The translations under genes were made by a program, and so were the position numbers. A model generated the notes under the pieces. The model worked only from the letters and a program-made list of their open reading frames with translations. It ran no database searches and had not been told where the DNA came from. A DNA stretch of 64,000 bases from Roseiarcus sp963787135 (GTDB lineage Bacteria; Pseudomonadota; Alphaproteobacteria; Rhizobiales; Beijerinckiaceae), in the NCBI GenBank assembly GCA_963787135.1, contig CAWBBW010000013.1, forward strand, positions 62,001-126,000. Direction: 5' to 3'. Positions within the stretch are counted from its first letter, which is position 1. Each line of letters opens with the position of its first letter. This document shows, piece by piece, positions 1-7,793 of the stretch.

Positions 1-203
1 ACCGGATCCTGGTCGAGACCGACGCGCCCTATCTCGCCCCGGTTCCCCATCGCGGCAAGCGCAATGAGCCTGCCTTCGTGGCGGCGACCGCGCGAGCGGT
101 GGCGGAGGCGAAGGGCATCGAGCCCAAGGCGCTCGCTGACGCGACGCGCTCAAATACGCTCAGGGTCTTTACCAAGCTCGACGCCTCCGGACCGCGCGCT
201 TGA
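1..203 (+). CDS. TatD family hydrolase, C-terminal fragment
   Basis: Reading frame 3 runs open from the window edge to TGA at 201-203 and encodes about 66 residues beginning RILVETDAPYLAPVPHRGKR. The LVETDAPYLAP and HRGKRNEP strings are the conserved C-terminal motifs of the TatD metal-dependent deoxyribonucleases; the Asp of ETD is a metal ligand in that family. The start lies outside the window. The stop overlaps the TTG start of the next gene, so the two are probably co-transcribed. Alphaproteobacteria often place tatD after metG and before an MBL-fold hydrolase, which is what is seen downstream here. Confidence 0.9.
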   Translation, partial: RILVETDAPYLAPVPHRGKRNEPAFVAATARAVAEAKGIEPKALADATRSNTLRVFTKLDASGPRA

Positions 204-997
204 GCCTTCGCCTCACTATTCTGGGCTGCGGATCATCGGCCGGGGTGCCGCGCGTCGGGCAGGGCTGGGGCGCATGCGATCCGGCCAATCCGCGCAACCG
301 CCGCCGCCGCTGCTCGGTGCTGGTTGAACGGTTCGGGTCGGGTGTCACAACCGTGCTCGTCGACACCTCGCCGGACCTGCGCGAGCAACTGATCGACGTC
401 GGCGTCAGGCGGCTGGACGGCGTGCTGATGACCCATCCCCACGCCGACCATACGCACGGAATCGATGACCTTCGTCCGCTTTGGCTCACCGGTGGACAAC
501 GGATCGACATCCATATGGACGAGCCGACGTCGCTGATCGTGAAGAGAGGTTTCTCGTATATATTCCAAACGCCTGAAGGCAGCTCTTATCCGCCCATCGC
601 AGTGGATCTGAGGCTGGCCGCCGGGCGGCCGTGCCGGATCGAAGGGGCGGGCGGCGCGGTTGAAGCCGTTCCGTTCGATCTCGACCACGGCGACATCAAC
701 GCGCTCGGGTTCCGGTTCGGGGGGCTTGCGTACACGCCCGACGTCAAACGCATTCCCGAAGCCAGCCGCCCTTTTCTGGAGGGACTCGAGGTCTGGATCA
801 TCGACGCTTTGCGCTACCGCCCCCATCCCTCGCATTTCAGCCTCGACGACGCGCTCAAGGAGATCGGGGCGATGCGGCCGCGCCGGGCGATCCTCACCAA
901 CCTGCACACCGATCTCGACTACGAAACCCTGCGCCAGCGTTTGCCCGCGCATGTGATCCCGGCTTACGACGGCATGCGCGTCGAAGATTTCGAATAG
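200..997 (+). CDS. MBL-fold metallo-hydrolase (PhnP/RNase Z-like)
   Basis: A 265-aa protein of the metallo-beta-lactamase fold. The zinc-binding signature HPHADHTHGIDD sits at about residues 79-90, followed by later metal-ligand candidates in LDHGDIN and TPDV, and HPSHFSLDDAL near the end. This is the PhnP-like phosphodiesterase branch, which hydrolyses cyclic or phosphodiester substrates; the substrate of this member is not known. The start is TTG at 200, inside the last codons of tatD (overlap of 4 bases), which argues for translational coupling. Length fits the family. It could equally be called a RNase Z-like protein, but the short exosite-free form favours PhnP-like. Confidence 0.88.
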   Translation: MSLRLTILGCGSSAGVPRVGQGWGACDPANPRNRRRRCSVLVERFGSGVTTVLVDTSPDLREQLIDVGVRRLDGVLMTHPHADHTHGIDDLRPLWLTGGQRIDIHMDEPTSLIVKRGFSYIFQTPEGSSYPPIAVDLRLAAGRPCRIEGAGGAVEAVPFDLDHGDINALGFRFGGLAYTPDVKRIPEASRPFLEGLEVWIIDALRYRPHPSHFSLDDALKEIGAMRPRRAILTNLHTDLDYETLRQRLPAHVIPAYDGMRVEDFE

Positions 998-1020
998 ACT
1001 GCCCCAAGGGGAGAACGCCA

Positions 1021-2271
1021 ATGCCGGTCGAACAGTCGGTCGAAACCGCCATCCATGAGTTCGTCGGCACGCATCGCGACGCGGAGGCAAGGTTTCTCGC
1101 CGAAATCGTCAAGGCCCCGTCCGACAATCCGCCGGGCGATTGCGACCGATCCGCGGAGACGGTGGCGAAGCTTCTCGAAGGCCTCGGATTCACGGTCGAG
1201 CGGCACAAGGTTCCCGAAGCGCTGGTCAAGGCCAACGGCATGATCTCCGCCACCAATCTGATCGCGCGGCGCCAGTTCGGACAGGGTGGCCCGACCATCG
1301 CCCTCAACGCCCATGGCGATGTGGTGCCGCCCGGCGCGGGCTGGACCCGAGACCCGTACGGCGCCGAAATCGTCGATGGGTGGATGGTCGGGCGCGGCGC
1401 CGCCGTGTCGAAGTCGGACATCGCGACCTACGCCTTCGCGACGCTTGCGCTCGAAAAAAGCGGCGCGCGGCTCAACGGGTCGGTCGAACTGCACATCACC
1501 TACGACGAAGAGGCGGGCGGCGAGATCGGCCCGCGCTATATCCTCGAGCAGGGGCTTTCGCGGCCGGATCTCGCGATCGGCGCCGGCTTCTCCTACGCGG
1601 TCGTCAATGCCCACAACGGCTGCCTGCATCTGGAAGTCGAGGTGCTGGGACGCTCGGCCCACGCCGCCAGGCCCTTCACCGGAGTCGACGCGCTCGAAGC
1701 CGCAAACGCGATCCTCGCCGCGCTTTACGGCTGGCGCGGCGGGCTCGCGGCGCGGACCTCGAAGATTGCCGGCATCGGCTCGCCGCAGATGACGGTCGGG
1801 CTCATCGCGGGCGGGATCAACACCAACGTCGTGCCCGATCGCATCACGTTCAGGCTCGACCGGCGCATGGTCCCGGAAGAAGACCCCGCCGATGTCGAGG
1901 CGGAGCTGCGCGCCGTGATCGCCCTGGCGGCGACGCTCCATCCGGAGGCCAAGGTCACGGTCAAACGGATCCTGCTGGCCGAACCGCTGACGCCGACCCC
2001 AGCGGGCGCGAGGCTCACCGAAATTCTCTGTCGCCACGCGAGCCGCGTCATGGGCGAACCTGTCGTCGCGTCAGGCGTGCCACTCTACACGGACGCCCGC
2101 CACTACGCCAAGGCCGGCGTGCCGATCGTGCTCTATGGCGCCGGGCCGCATACAATCGAGGAAGCCAACGCCCATCGCGCCGACGAACGGCTGCCGCTTT
2201 CCGATCTGGTCAAGGCGACCGAGGTGATCGCGCTCACGCTGGCGGAACTGATGGGGGCGCATTCGACCTGA
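1021..2271 (+). CDS. M20 family metallo-hydrolase (ArgE/DapE-like)
   Basis: A 416-aa cytosolic amidohydrolase or peptidase of family M20. Visible motifs are the first metal site NAHGDVVP (His-98, Asp-100) and the catalytic glutamate pair in YDEEAGG (about 163-164). Family members remove acyl or aminoacyl groups from small amides. The usual metal-bridging string GRGAxDMKG is replaced here by GRGAAVSKSD (about 124-133), so the bridging Asp appears displaced; this marks a subgroup distinct from true ArgE or DapE. ATG at 1021 follows a GGGGAGAA ribosome site. It is 23 bases after the MBL gene. Substrate cannot be told from sequence. Confidence 0.85.
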   Translation: MPVEQSVETAIHEFVGTHRDAEARFLAEIVKAPSDNPPGDCDRSAETVAKLLEGLGFTVERHKVPEALVKANGMISATNLIARRQFGQGGPTIALNAHGDVVPPGAGWTRDPYGAEIVDGWMVGRGAAVSKSDIATYAFATLALEKSGARLNGSVELHITYDEEAGGEIGPRYILEQGLSRPDLAIGAGFSYAVVNAHNGCLHLEVEVLGRSAHAARPFTGVDALEAANAILAALYGWRGGLAARTSKIAGIGSPQMTVGLIAGGINTNVVPDRITFRLDRRMVPEEDPADVEAELRAVIALAATLHPEAKVTVKRILLAEPLTPTPAGARLTEILCRHASRVMGEPVVASGVPLYTDARHYAKAGVPIVLYGAGPHTIEEANAHRADERLPLSDLVKATEVIALTLAELMGAHST

Positions 2272-2742
2272 AGGGCGTGAGGATATGCGGACCGCGCATA
2301 CGTTCGAGGCGAAGGCGCCGGCCACAGTTTCACCCTGTAAAACAGGAGAAAGGCTCGGAACAGGAGAAAAAACTCCATCCCCCCGCGAAACCAGCCAGAT
2401 AAACTCATTTATAATCAGATATTTCGTCAATTATCTTCACGCATTGAGAGAGCAAAATAACAGGACAAAACAGGAGGGTAACAGGGGCATAACAGGGCGA
2501 TAATTCGCCCTTATCAGGTCGATAACAGGACGTTCGAGCGATCGCTTTCGGCGAGTTCCCACCGCCGAGAAAGCTGCACATGGTGTGTCCGTGCTATGTC
2601 CGGTGCGCATGCGTTTGAAGCGGGGTCTGGGTGACCGCGCTTTCGGATCAGCGAATGAATTTCACTGCCTTCAAGGGAAGCCCAGGCCATGAAATTTATT
2701 CATAGTTGTGCTATTTACGCCTGTAAATGTGGGGAGGGGCCG
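2272..2742. other. Gene-free stretch with AACAGG repeats
   Basis: About 470 bases without a convincing gene. The left two thirds hold the AACAGG repeat cluster described separately; it is AT-richer than the flanks. The right part (2530-2742) shows only short open frames and ends with a strong GGGGAGGGG ribosome site before the ATG at 2743. No terminator hairpin or promoter could be assigned with confidence. Confidence 0.5.
2341..2529 (+). repeat. Seven-copy AACAGG short repeat cluster
   Basis: The hexamer AACAGG occurs at 2341, 2359, 2459, 2469, 2480, 2491 and 2524, mostly extended to AACAGGAG, AACAGGGG or AACAGGGC. Spacing of the central copies is 10-11 bases, close to one helical turn (2459, 2469, 2480, 2491). 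The surrounding DNA is unusually AT-rich for this genome. Function is unknown; it could be a decayed dispersed repeat or a protein-binding array. Copies were counted by eye on the plus strand only. Confidence 0.6.
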
Positions 2743-3039
2743 ATGATTGTCGATCCGGCGTGGGCCGAACGGAACATCGGCTTCGATCCAGCAAAGACTG
2801 CGGCCCCGGCTGGCGCCTGCGCCTACAAGCCTGCGGCCGTCCCGGACAGCGACCCGGACAACCTTCAGCGCGAGATCATCGACTTGGATTCCGAGTGATC
2901 TGAGGGGGCCGCGTTTCTCGCCTTCATCAGCCTCGAACGACTGAGCAATGTAGCTACCGCCTTTACCGGCCGTCAGCCGTTGGCTAGTGTCCTTGACCGC
3001 GAGCCATCACATGTGTGGGACTTTCGGAGGGGGCAATGA
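2743..3039 (+). pseudogene. Small gene interrupted by an in-frame TGA
   Basis: ATG at 2743 lies 4 bases after a GGGGAGGGG ribosome site and opens a 51-residue frame (MIVDPAWAERNIGFDPAKT...) that ends at TGA 2896-2898. The same frame then stays open for 46 more codons (SEGAAFLAFISLERLSN...) to TGA at 3037-3039, which overlaps the next gene's ATG. Both halves look protein-like and I do not recognise either. The simplest reading is one gene of about 98 codons with a nonsense mutation or sequencing error; a real 51-aa protein is the alternative. An in-frame ATG at 2689 is less likely because it lacks a ribosome site. Confidence 0.4.
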
Positions 3040-3686
3040 AAAAAGCGTTCTTGGGCGTGACGCTGATCGCGGCCTGGCTCGCCTGTCTCCCCGCGTACGC
3101 AACGACATACACTTACGACGTCGACTACAGCTTTAGCTACAGCTCCAAGAACATTCCGGGCAAAATTACCGGCTTCATCACCACGTCGTGCGATTCATGC
3201 ATTCTGACTGCGACCAATGTTTTGTCGTGGTCATTCACGGCAAGCGACGGCACGAGCGACAGCTCGTCAAATTCCGGCTCCGGGATTAATGCTTCGGGAG
3301 ACATTCTCCAGGCGACGCCGACGGGAATCTACACGGTTAACAACGCCACACTCGGCGGATACTTTGCGTTCTGCAGCGACATAGCGAACAACGGATCAGA
3401 CTGCTTCCCGACGGCGGGACTGAACGTCTCCGATATGAAGCCTGACCAGGCGCCCCCGATCTGGCATATCGCCTGGGAGGAGAATTCGTCAGCGGAAGGG
3501 ATTTTCTCCACTGACGGCCAAGGTGGACAAATATTTCCTTCCATCGAGATTGCTTCGCTTGCGGTCCCGGAACCGCCAGTCTGGGCGACGATGATCCTCG
3601 GCTTTGCCGGTTTGGGCTTCGCCGCCCAGCGGCGGCAGAGGCAAAGGCGAAACTCCGAACTGCCTGATCGCGTGGCCGGCAAATGA
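3036..3686 (+). CDS. PEP-CTERM sorting domain-containing exported protein
   Basis: A 216-aa secreted protein. Residues 1-22 are a signal peptide (MKKAFLGVTLIAAWLACLPAYA), here described by its Lys-Lys start, hydrophobic core and AYA cleavage site. The mature part is Ser/Thr/Asn-rich with several Cys. The C-terminus carries VPEPPVW, a hydrophobic LGFAGLGFA segment and an Arg-rich tail (RRQRQRR), the tripartite PEP-CTERM anchor cut by exosortases. ATG at 3036 was chosen over an upstream in-frame ATG at 3015 because GGAGGGGG lies just before it and the signal peptide starts there. No exosortase gene is visible in the window. Its stop overlaps the ATG at 3683. Confidence 0.85.
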   Translation: MKKAFLGVTLIAAWLACLPAYATTYTYDVDYSFSYSSKNIPGKITGFITTSCDSCILTATNVLSWSFTASDGTSDSSSNSGSGINASGDILQATPTGIYTVNNATLGGYFAFCSDIANNGSDCFPTAGLNVSDMKPDQAPPIWHIAWEENSSAEGIFSTDGQGGQIFPSIEIASLAVPEPPVWATMILGFAGLGFAAQRRQRQRRNSELPDRVAGK

Positions 3687-4002
3687 CCCAAGCAGCAAGA
3701 CTGGAGGCCCGGCTCCTCACGGCCTCCGAACTCGAGCTTGTCGCCTGACCCGGCCGCCCGAGATCGAGCGCCAGTCCGACGACGAGCTCAAGGCCGCCGC
3801 CCGGCGCCTTCGAGAGGCGCATGATCGCGCCAAGGGGATCGCCGCGCGCCAGAGGCGCGAGATCCGCGGCAAGGCCGCGCCGCATGGCGCAAGGGCCGCA
3901 AAGGACAATTTCGGAACCGTCGGCAAGGGCCAGGCGCTGCGCGACGCGCTCGATCGGGTCGAAGCTGAACAGCGCCGCCGGGCGGCGGCGGCGCTGAAGT
4001 AG
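3683..4002 (+). pseudogene. Frameshifted small basic protein, paralogue of the gene at 37531
   Basis: ATG at 3683 overlaps the stop of the PEP-CTERM gene (ATGA) and opens a 21-codon frame ending TASELELVA then TGA at 3746-3748. The next frame continues TRPPEIERQSDDELKAAARR...RGKAAPHGAR to the stop at 4000-4002. The protein at 37531 has the same order in one frame: TAELAMV, then TQPPAIERKTREELKALAHR and RGKAEPHGAR. So one base is missing (or two are extra) near 3746. The family is a roughly 100-aa Arg/Lys-rich conserved protein of rhizobia with no known function; the KAxxHGAR string is its clearest mark. Confidence 0.75.
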
Positions 4003-4084
4003 GGCGAAGGCGGCAGCGTCGGCGCCGGCCAGGGAAATCGTGCGCCGCAATGGAGAACCTTTCGCCGGTGAGGCGTCCACTGGT

Positions 4085-4112
4085 AAGTTCCATAATATAC
4101 ATTATGCGAATC
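4085..4112 (-). other. dif: XerCD recombination site dif (chromosome dimer resolution)
   Basis: Read on the minus strand this 28-mer has the arms GATTCGCATAA and TTATGGAACTT around the hexamer TGTATA. It shares an uninterrupted 18-base core, CGCATAATGTATATTATG, and 22 of 28 positions with the E. coli dif site as I recall it. dif is the single site where XerC and XerD, activated by FtsK, resolve chromosome dimers, and it lies in the replication terminus. The XerC-side arm is the one at higher coordinates. It lies in a gene-poor spot between a frameshifted gene and a yedK remnant. No second copy was noticed in the window. Confidence 0.88.
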
Positions 4113-4225
4113 ACGCCAGCGCCCTGAGCAGCGCGCAGAATGAGAATGTCACCCCTCCGCCGGTTTGGAATTGACACTCGCCGAGCACGGCTCGGGCGGT
4201 GTCACGGGTGACGGCTCGGATCATG

Positions 4226-4316
4226 AGCGGGGGCATGTTGCCGACGTCGCCACGCATCGCCCGCGTGAAGTCGCGGATCGCCTGGGGCCCCTGGTGATGC
4301 TGTAGAGGTTGCACAT
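4226..4316 (-). pseudogene. Remnant of an SOS response-associated peptidase (yedK/HMCES) start
   Basis: From ATG at 4316 the minus strand reads MCNLYSITR, the hallmark N-terminus of YedK/HMCES proteins whose Cys-2 forms the DNA-protein crosslink at abasic sites. After about nine codons the match moves to another frame (GPQAIRDFTRAMRGDVGNMPPL), again typical of the family, and then stops near 4226; the expected PGxFPDY continuation and the other 170 or so residues are absent. The frame change is at a GGGGCCCC run near 4288. It begins 12 bases after the zinc-ribbon gene, so the two were probably an operon. The rest, up to the dif site, has no recognisable coding content. Confidence 0.65.
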
Positions 4317-4328
4317 AGCCGTGAAGCC

Positions 4329-4616
4329 TTACGGCGCCCCCGCGCGTTTCGCGTGGGTCGGCGGATCGAATATCAGGTTGACGCGGCGGTTGCCGCAGCG
4401 CGGGCACATCATTCGCTCGCGGAGCCCGGCGAGCGACATATTGCGCCCGCGTGTCCAGACCAGCGTCTCAAGGCTAAGTTCCGCCTGATATCGGCATTTG
4501 GCGCGGGAACGCGTGTTGTCCACCACGCCTTCCAAGCACCGCGCATGCACGCGCCAGCCCGCGGTCAAAGCGTCGCTAAGAGTTTCGATCGGCACGAGAA
4601 CATAAAGAGAACACAT
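4329..4616 (-). CDS. Conserved hypothetical protein with C-terminal CPRCGNR zinc ribbon half
   Basis: A 95-aa protein beginning MCSLYVLVPIETL. It contains a GWRVHARC segment with further Cys residues in the middle, then LETLVWTRGR and a C-terminal CPRCGNRRVNLIFDPP. Related small proteins with GWR.H..C and CPRCGNR.V are common in rhizobia, with no established function; the Cys pairs suggest one zinc site. I start it at ATG 4616 because an AGGGGGC ribosome site precedes it; an upstream in-frame ATG at 4670 gives a low-quality extension. It stands just upstream of the yedK remnant. Confidence 0.65.
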   Translation of the reverse strand: MCSLYVLVPIETLSDALTAGWRVHARCLEGVVDNTRSRAKCRYQAELSLETLVWTRGRNMSLAGLRERMMCPRCGNRRVNLIFDPPTHAKRAGAP

Positions 4617-4700
4617 GGGCCCCCTGTCAAGCCTCCGAGCGGTGTCGGCGCGGCGCTGGGGCGGGGACAACGCGATTAGGCCGCCTGCGGGGACGCGAAC

Positions 4701-5714
4701 TCAGGCATGTTCAGGCGTCGGCGTCACTTTGGGCATGGTGTTGAACTCGCAATAGAGACCCAATGAGATACCATCGTCCCGCCTCGACCGCTCCACAGGT
4801 AGTGAGAACCCCTGGCGCGCGGACATCACCAGACACATTGCCTTAAAGGAGAAGCCGAGCTTCTCGTCGAGAGTGGTTGCAATTCGATCAGGCTCAACAT
4901 CCTTCAAGGTGATGCAGGCCGTCGCGCTGCCTCTGATGGCTATGAACACGACCAACAGGCGCCCCTTAAGAACGTAGAACGCCACAGCGTTCATATCGTA
5001 GTAACCGGGCGAGATTTGACTGACGGAGTAGCGATCGTTTGCGCCAGAGGCCCGGAGGTCAAACTTGTCGGTCAGCCGCAGCTCCTGATTTCCGTGGAGC
5101 TCCGTAGGCCAGTCGAGCATTACGTCGCTATAAGCCGAAAAACGAAATCCGGCGTCCCGATTGCTCAGAACCGTTATAAAGCCGCCGACGGACGGTACGG
5201 CTCTGCTCGAAACGACATTCCGCATCGCCGAATAGAGGTCGCTCGCAGGCGATCCGGTCATTTCGTCGGCGAAAATCGCCGCCGTGACGGCGCGACCCTT
5301 CTCATTCGGACCAGGACGGCGTTCGAGTTTCCGAAATTGCTCGTACGCTGCTTTGTCTCCAATCCAATGTGTTTTTGAAAGTCCACTTGTGCGATGACCG
5401 TTTCGGATGGTGACGAGCTTTGCGGGTTTGGCGAACGCAATGATGTAGTCATTGTTCGTGCTAGCGCTCGATTGTTCAAAGAACTCGACGGTTGTGGCGT
5501 AACTCGCCCCGCCCGGATTTTTCTCGCAGAACCGCCAAAAATCACTTAACGCGAGTTCGGGCGACCCGCTGTAGGAGACACAAGTTCCGCCAGTAAGACA
5601 GACGGATTTTAGCGCCCACGAGTTCATGGGCAGGCGCGTTCCGTGCTCCGAGATCATCGTGTCCGCCGCAATAGAAAGGCGGCCGTCTTCAACGCGTGCG
5701 ACCAAAAGAGTCAT
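4701..5714 (-). CDS. Uncharacterised protein with proteasome/HslV-like N-terminus
   Basis: A 337-aa protein with no signal peptide or membrane segment. Its first residues, (M)TLLVARVEDGRLSIAADTMIS, resemble the beginning of HslV and proteasome beta subunits, where Thr exposed by Met removal is the nucleophile and a D/G-rich strand follows. A later LTGGTCVSYSGSPELALSDFWRF matches the position of the family's GFAGGTADAFTLFE. The rest is unlike HslV and twice as long, and no HslU is nearby. So an Ntn-hydrolase activity is an inference from the N-terminus only. It is 72 bases downstream of a second accessory gene on the same strand, in the interval between dif and tRNA-Pro. Confidence 0.6.
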   Translation of the reverse strand: MTLLVARVEDGRLSIAADTMISEHGTRLPMNSWALKSVCLTGGTCVSYSGSPELALSDFWRFCEKNPGGASYATTVEFFEQSSASTNNDYIIAFAKPAKLVTIRNGHRTSGLSKTHWIGDKAAYEQFRKLERRPGPNEKGRAVTAAIFADEMTGSPASDLYSAMRNVVSSRAVPSVGGFITVLSNRDAGFRFSAYSDVMLDWPTELHGNQELRLTDKFDLRASGANDRYSVSQISPGYYDMNAVAFYVLKGRLLVVFIAIRGSATACITLKDVEPDRIATTLDEKLGFSFKAMCLVMSARQGFSLPVERSRRDDGISLGLYCEFNTMPKVTPTPEHA

Positions 5715-5786
5715 GAAAGTGCCGCGGCGCTCGCCAGGAGGGCGACTGAGGCGATCGAGATGACGATCATGGCGGGGAACGCGCGT

Positions 5787-6799
5787 CTATCGCCGCTTGC
5801 CAAGGTCGAAGTCAGAGATCGAAAGGGGATCATACTCCGAGAGCGCGTCGGCTAGGCTTATCATTGGTGGCCCCCAAAGGTTCTGCCGGTCATTCGAACT
5901 TAATTGCCAGAATGACGCCAAGTTTGTCGAATTGCCGAAATGAGACCAAAGAGCCGGAGCGCTGAGAATGTGGCCGAGCGCGTGCCGGGCAATATGCTCG
6001 GCGATCGCCGCCTTTTCCGCAAGGTTCAGCCGGGCCGGACGATCAAAGATCTCAAGATACTTATGCTCGTGGAGGTGCTCGATATCGCTCCGGATCGCGT
6101 AAAGTTCACCCATCAATTCATGGTGCCCGGGGCCGATGAACAGCTCTGTCCTGCTCTTGAATTGCTTCGCCCCTTTCCCTGGTTCCGAGAGAATGAGCCC
6201 GTCAATGCAGCGGCAAAATTGATGTAATCGATCCAACACTTCCCGGGTTTGGCGTGCCTCGACATATACTGTAGCCGCGCGAAAAAAGCGCCACGGTCCC
6301 CGGGGCGGAGGCGATGCAACAAGTTGCTCGTATAGTTGGGCGAACCGCGCCGCCTGCTCTACCATCGCGGGGTTCACGCTGGCGTAGGGCCTGATCAAGC
6401 TTGAGGCCGACAACTCTAGCAGGGTCTGATCGCGGATGTCCGACTCTCCGTCCTGCCGCGCGCCACTCAGCAAGATGGGCGGCCGATCCAGCGTGAATGT
6501 GCTCGAGAGCAAAAGACCAATGTAGAGGCTCCACACCCGTCGCTTAAGAAGCTCGTTCTCTGCATCGAGCACGGCGGGGGATTGGACGGCATCTTGCACA
6601 AAAGAATGAGATTGCTGCGCTCGATTGCCTCGGTTTGAACTGTTCCGAGCCATTCCCGCCAATGCGACGGCACCTCGAGCGGAACGTCGGTCCAGGCCCA
6701 GTAACCGGGCGCGAACTCCCTCATTGGAATCCGCTCGTCGATCCTCACCTCGAGCGCTATGAGGGCGTACTTTTCGTTGTCTGTGAGCCAAGTGACCAT
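5787..6799 (-). pseudogene. Uncharacterised accessory protein, frameshifted
   Basis: ATG at 6799 starts MVTWLTDNEKYALIALEVRIDERIP... and reads well to SNLILLCKM, after which coding quality moves to another frame (SPAVLDAENELLKRRVWSLY...) that runs to the stop at 5787. The switch is near 6590-6600 in a CCCCC run; total length (1013 bases) is one short of a multiple of three. The joined product is about 337 aa, helical, with Arg-rich stretches, a hydrophobic SLYIGLLLSS segment and an RSDIEHLHEHKY string. I do not recognise the family. Its position before the Ntn-hydrolase-like gene suggests a two-gene accessory unit. Confidence 0.55.
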
Positions 6800-7024
6800 C
6801 GCTGACCGCCGCCACCGAATCCTGACGAAACGCTGACTTAGCCTTTGGGATTGCTCGTGTGCACGCTAACCCCCGGTTCCATTCCGGGCGGGCAGCCATA
6901 AAGATTGGTCGCCTTCCGTGGCCGTTCGCCAGGGAGTGGTCACTCGGTGGTCACTCACCTATTCCGGAGCAACCACCCCTCGCTGCCCCGCCCCAGACTT
7001 CTGTTTAAGTTTCAGGTAGATAAG

Positions 7025-7102
7025 TGGTCGGAGTGGCGGGATTCGAACCCACGACCCCTTGTCCCCCAGACAAGTGCGCTAACCGGGCTGCGCTACACTC
7101 CG
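7025..7102 (-). tRNA. tRNA-Pro (anticodon GGG)
   Basis: The reverse complement folds as a full tRNA: acceptor CGGAGTG pairing with CACTCCG, D arm GCGC...GCGC, anticodon stem CTTGT/ACAAG around the loop CTGGGGG (anticodon GGG, proline), T arm with GTGGG/CCCGC and loop TTCGAAT. Discriminator A and an encoded CCA occupy 7025-7028. Its 3' end faces the accessory genes at 4.7-6.8 kb, the side on which tRNA-targeting elements insert, but I found no second copy of the 3' end to prove an insertion. Confidence 0.95.
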
Positions 7103-7161
7103 ACGGGCGTCCTTATAGGCAGCGCCGCCGCCGCTGGCAATCATCGCGGGCGCTGTGACGT

Positions 7162-7675
7162 TCAGGCGTCCGGCGAGCGGGCCTGCATCAGGATTCGTTC
7201 GGCCTGCCGAATGTGTTCGAGACTGTCGCGCAAGGCGGCGAGGTCGTCGGGCGCAAGTCCCGGCCGCGACGAGCCACCTCGGCCTGGCGTCGTCGCGGTC
7301 TGGCGGCGCTCCGCGCTCGCCGCCGGCGTCGGTTGCGGGGGCGGAATCGGGCTCAGTCGAAAGAACGAACTCGTTTAAGGCCGCCGCGTCCAGAGTCGGC
7401 CTGGCGTCGAATGAGCCGTTCATCAGGGCCTGCGCCCCCTGCTCCTTGAACAGCTTTTGAACGCCCTTGATAGTGTAGCCTTCATCGTAGAGAAGCCGCT
7501 TGATCAGGCGCAGCCGCTCGACGTCGTCTGGCCGGTAGTAGCGCCTGCCCCCGGCCCGCTTCAGCGGCCGGATCTGAGGGAAGCGCGTCTCCCAGAAACG
7601 CAGCACATGCTGCGGCAGCGCCATCGCCTCCGCGACTTCGCTAATCGTTCGAAACGCTTCCGGGCTCTTCTCCAT
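7162..7675 (-). CDS. MerR family transcriptional regulator (frameshifted)
   Basis: A one-component DNA-binding regulator of the MerR superfamily: residues 1-75 hold the winged helix (FRTISEVAEAMALPQHVLRFWE, then RRYYRPDDVERLRLIKRLLYDEGYTIKGVQKLF). Alphaproteobacteria keep such a gene next to ihfA, as here. The natural ending LAALRDSLEHIRQAERILMQ...SPDA is in the +1 frame, with its stop at 7162; in the original frame the protein would read on into tRNA-Pro. The shift lies near the CCCCC run at about 7340, and the gene is 514 bases, one more than a multiple of three. A sequencing error is the likely cause. Ligand unknown. Confidence 0.85.
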
Positions 7676-7793
7676 TCCGCAGCTCGTCTCAAGCCGCCCG
7701 CGAGGAGCGAATCACGAGCGTCCGCGCCGGCCAGAAGCTGAAGTATCCGCCGATCCGCGCGAGAACGCCAGACGGAGGCGCGTTCGCGGGAGG

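Noticed and set aside
2896..2898. TGA as selenocysteine codon in the small gene at 2743
   Set aside because: No bacterial SECIS-type hairpin is apparent just after the TGA, and the protein shows no known selenoprotein motif. A nonsense change or base error is simpler.
4113..4225. Possible insertion-sequence end (GTGTCAATTCC...GGCGG) between dif and the yedK remnant
   Set aside because: The bases vaguely recall the ends of some IS elements, but there is no matching inverted repeat, target duplication or transposase fragment.
6905..7378. Open frame containing SEWRDSNPRPLVPQTSALTGLRY
   Set aside because: This string is the well-known false translation of a tRNA gene on the opposite strand, here tRNA-Pro; it also runs over the merR end.
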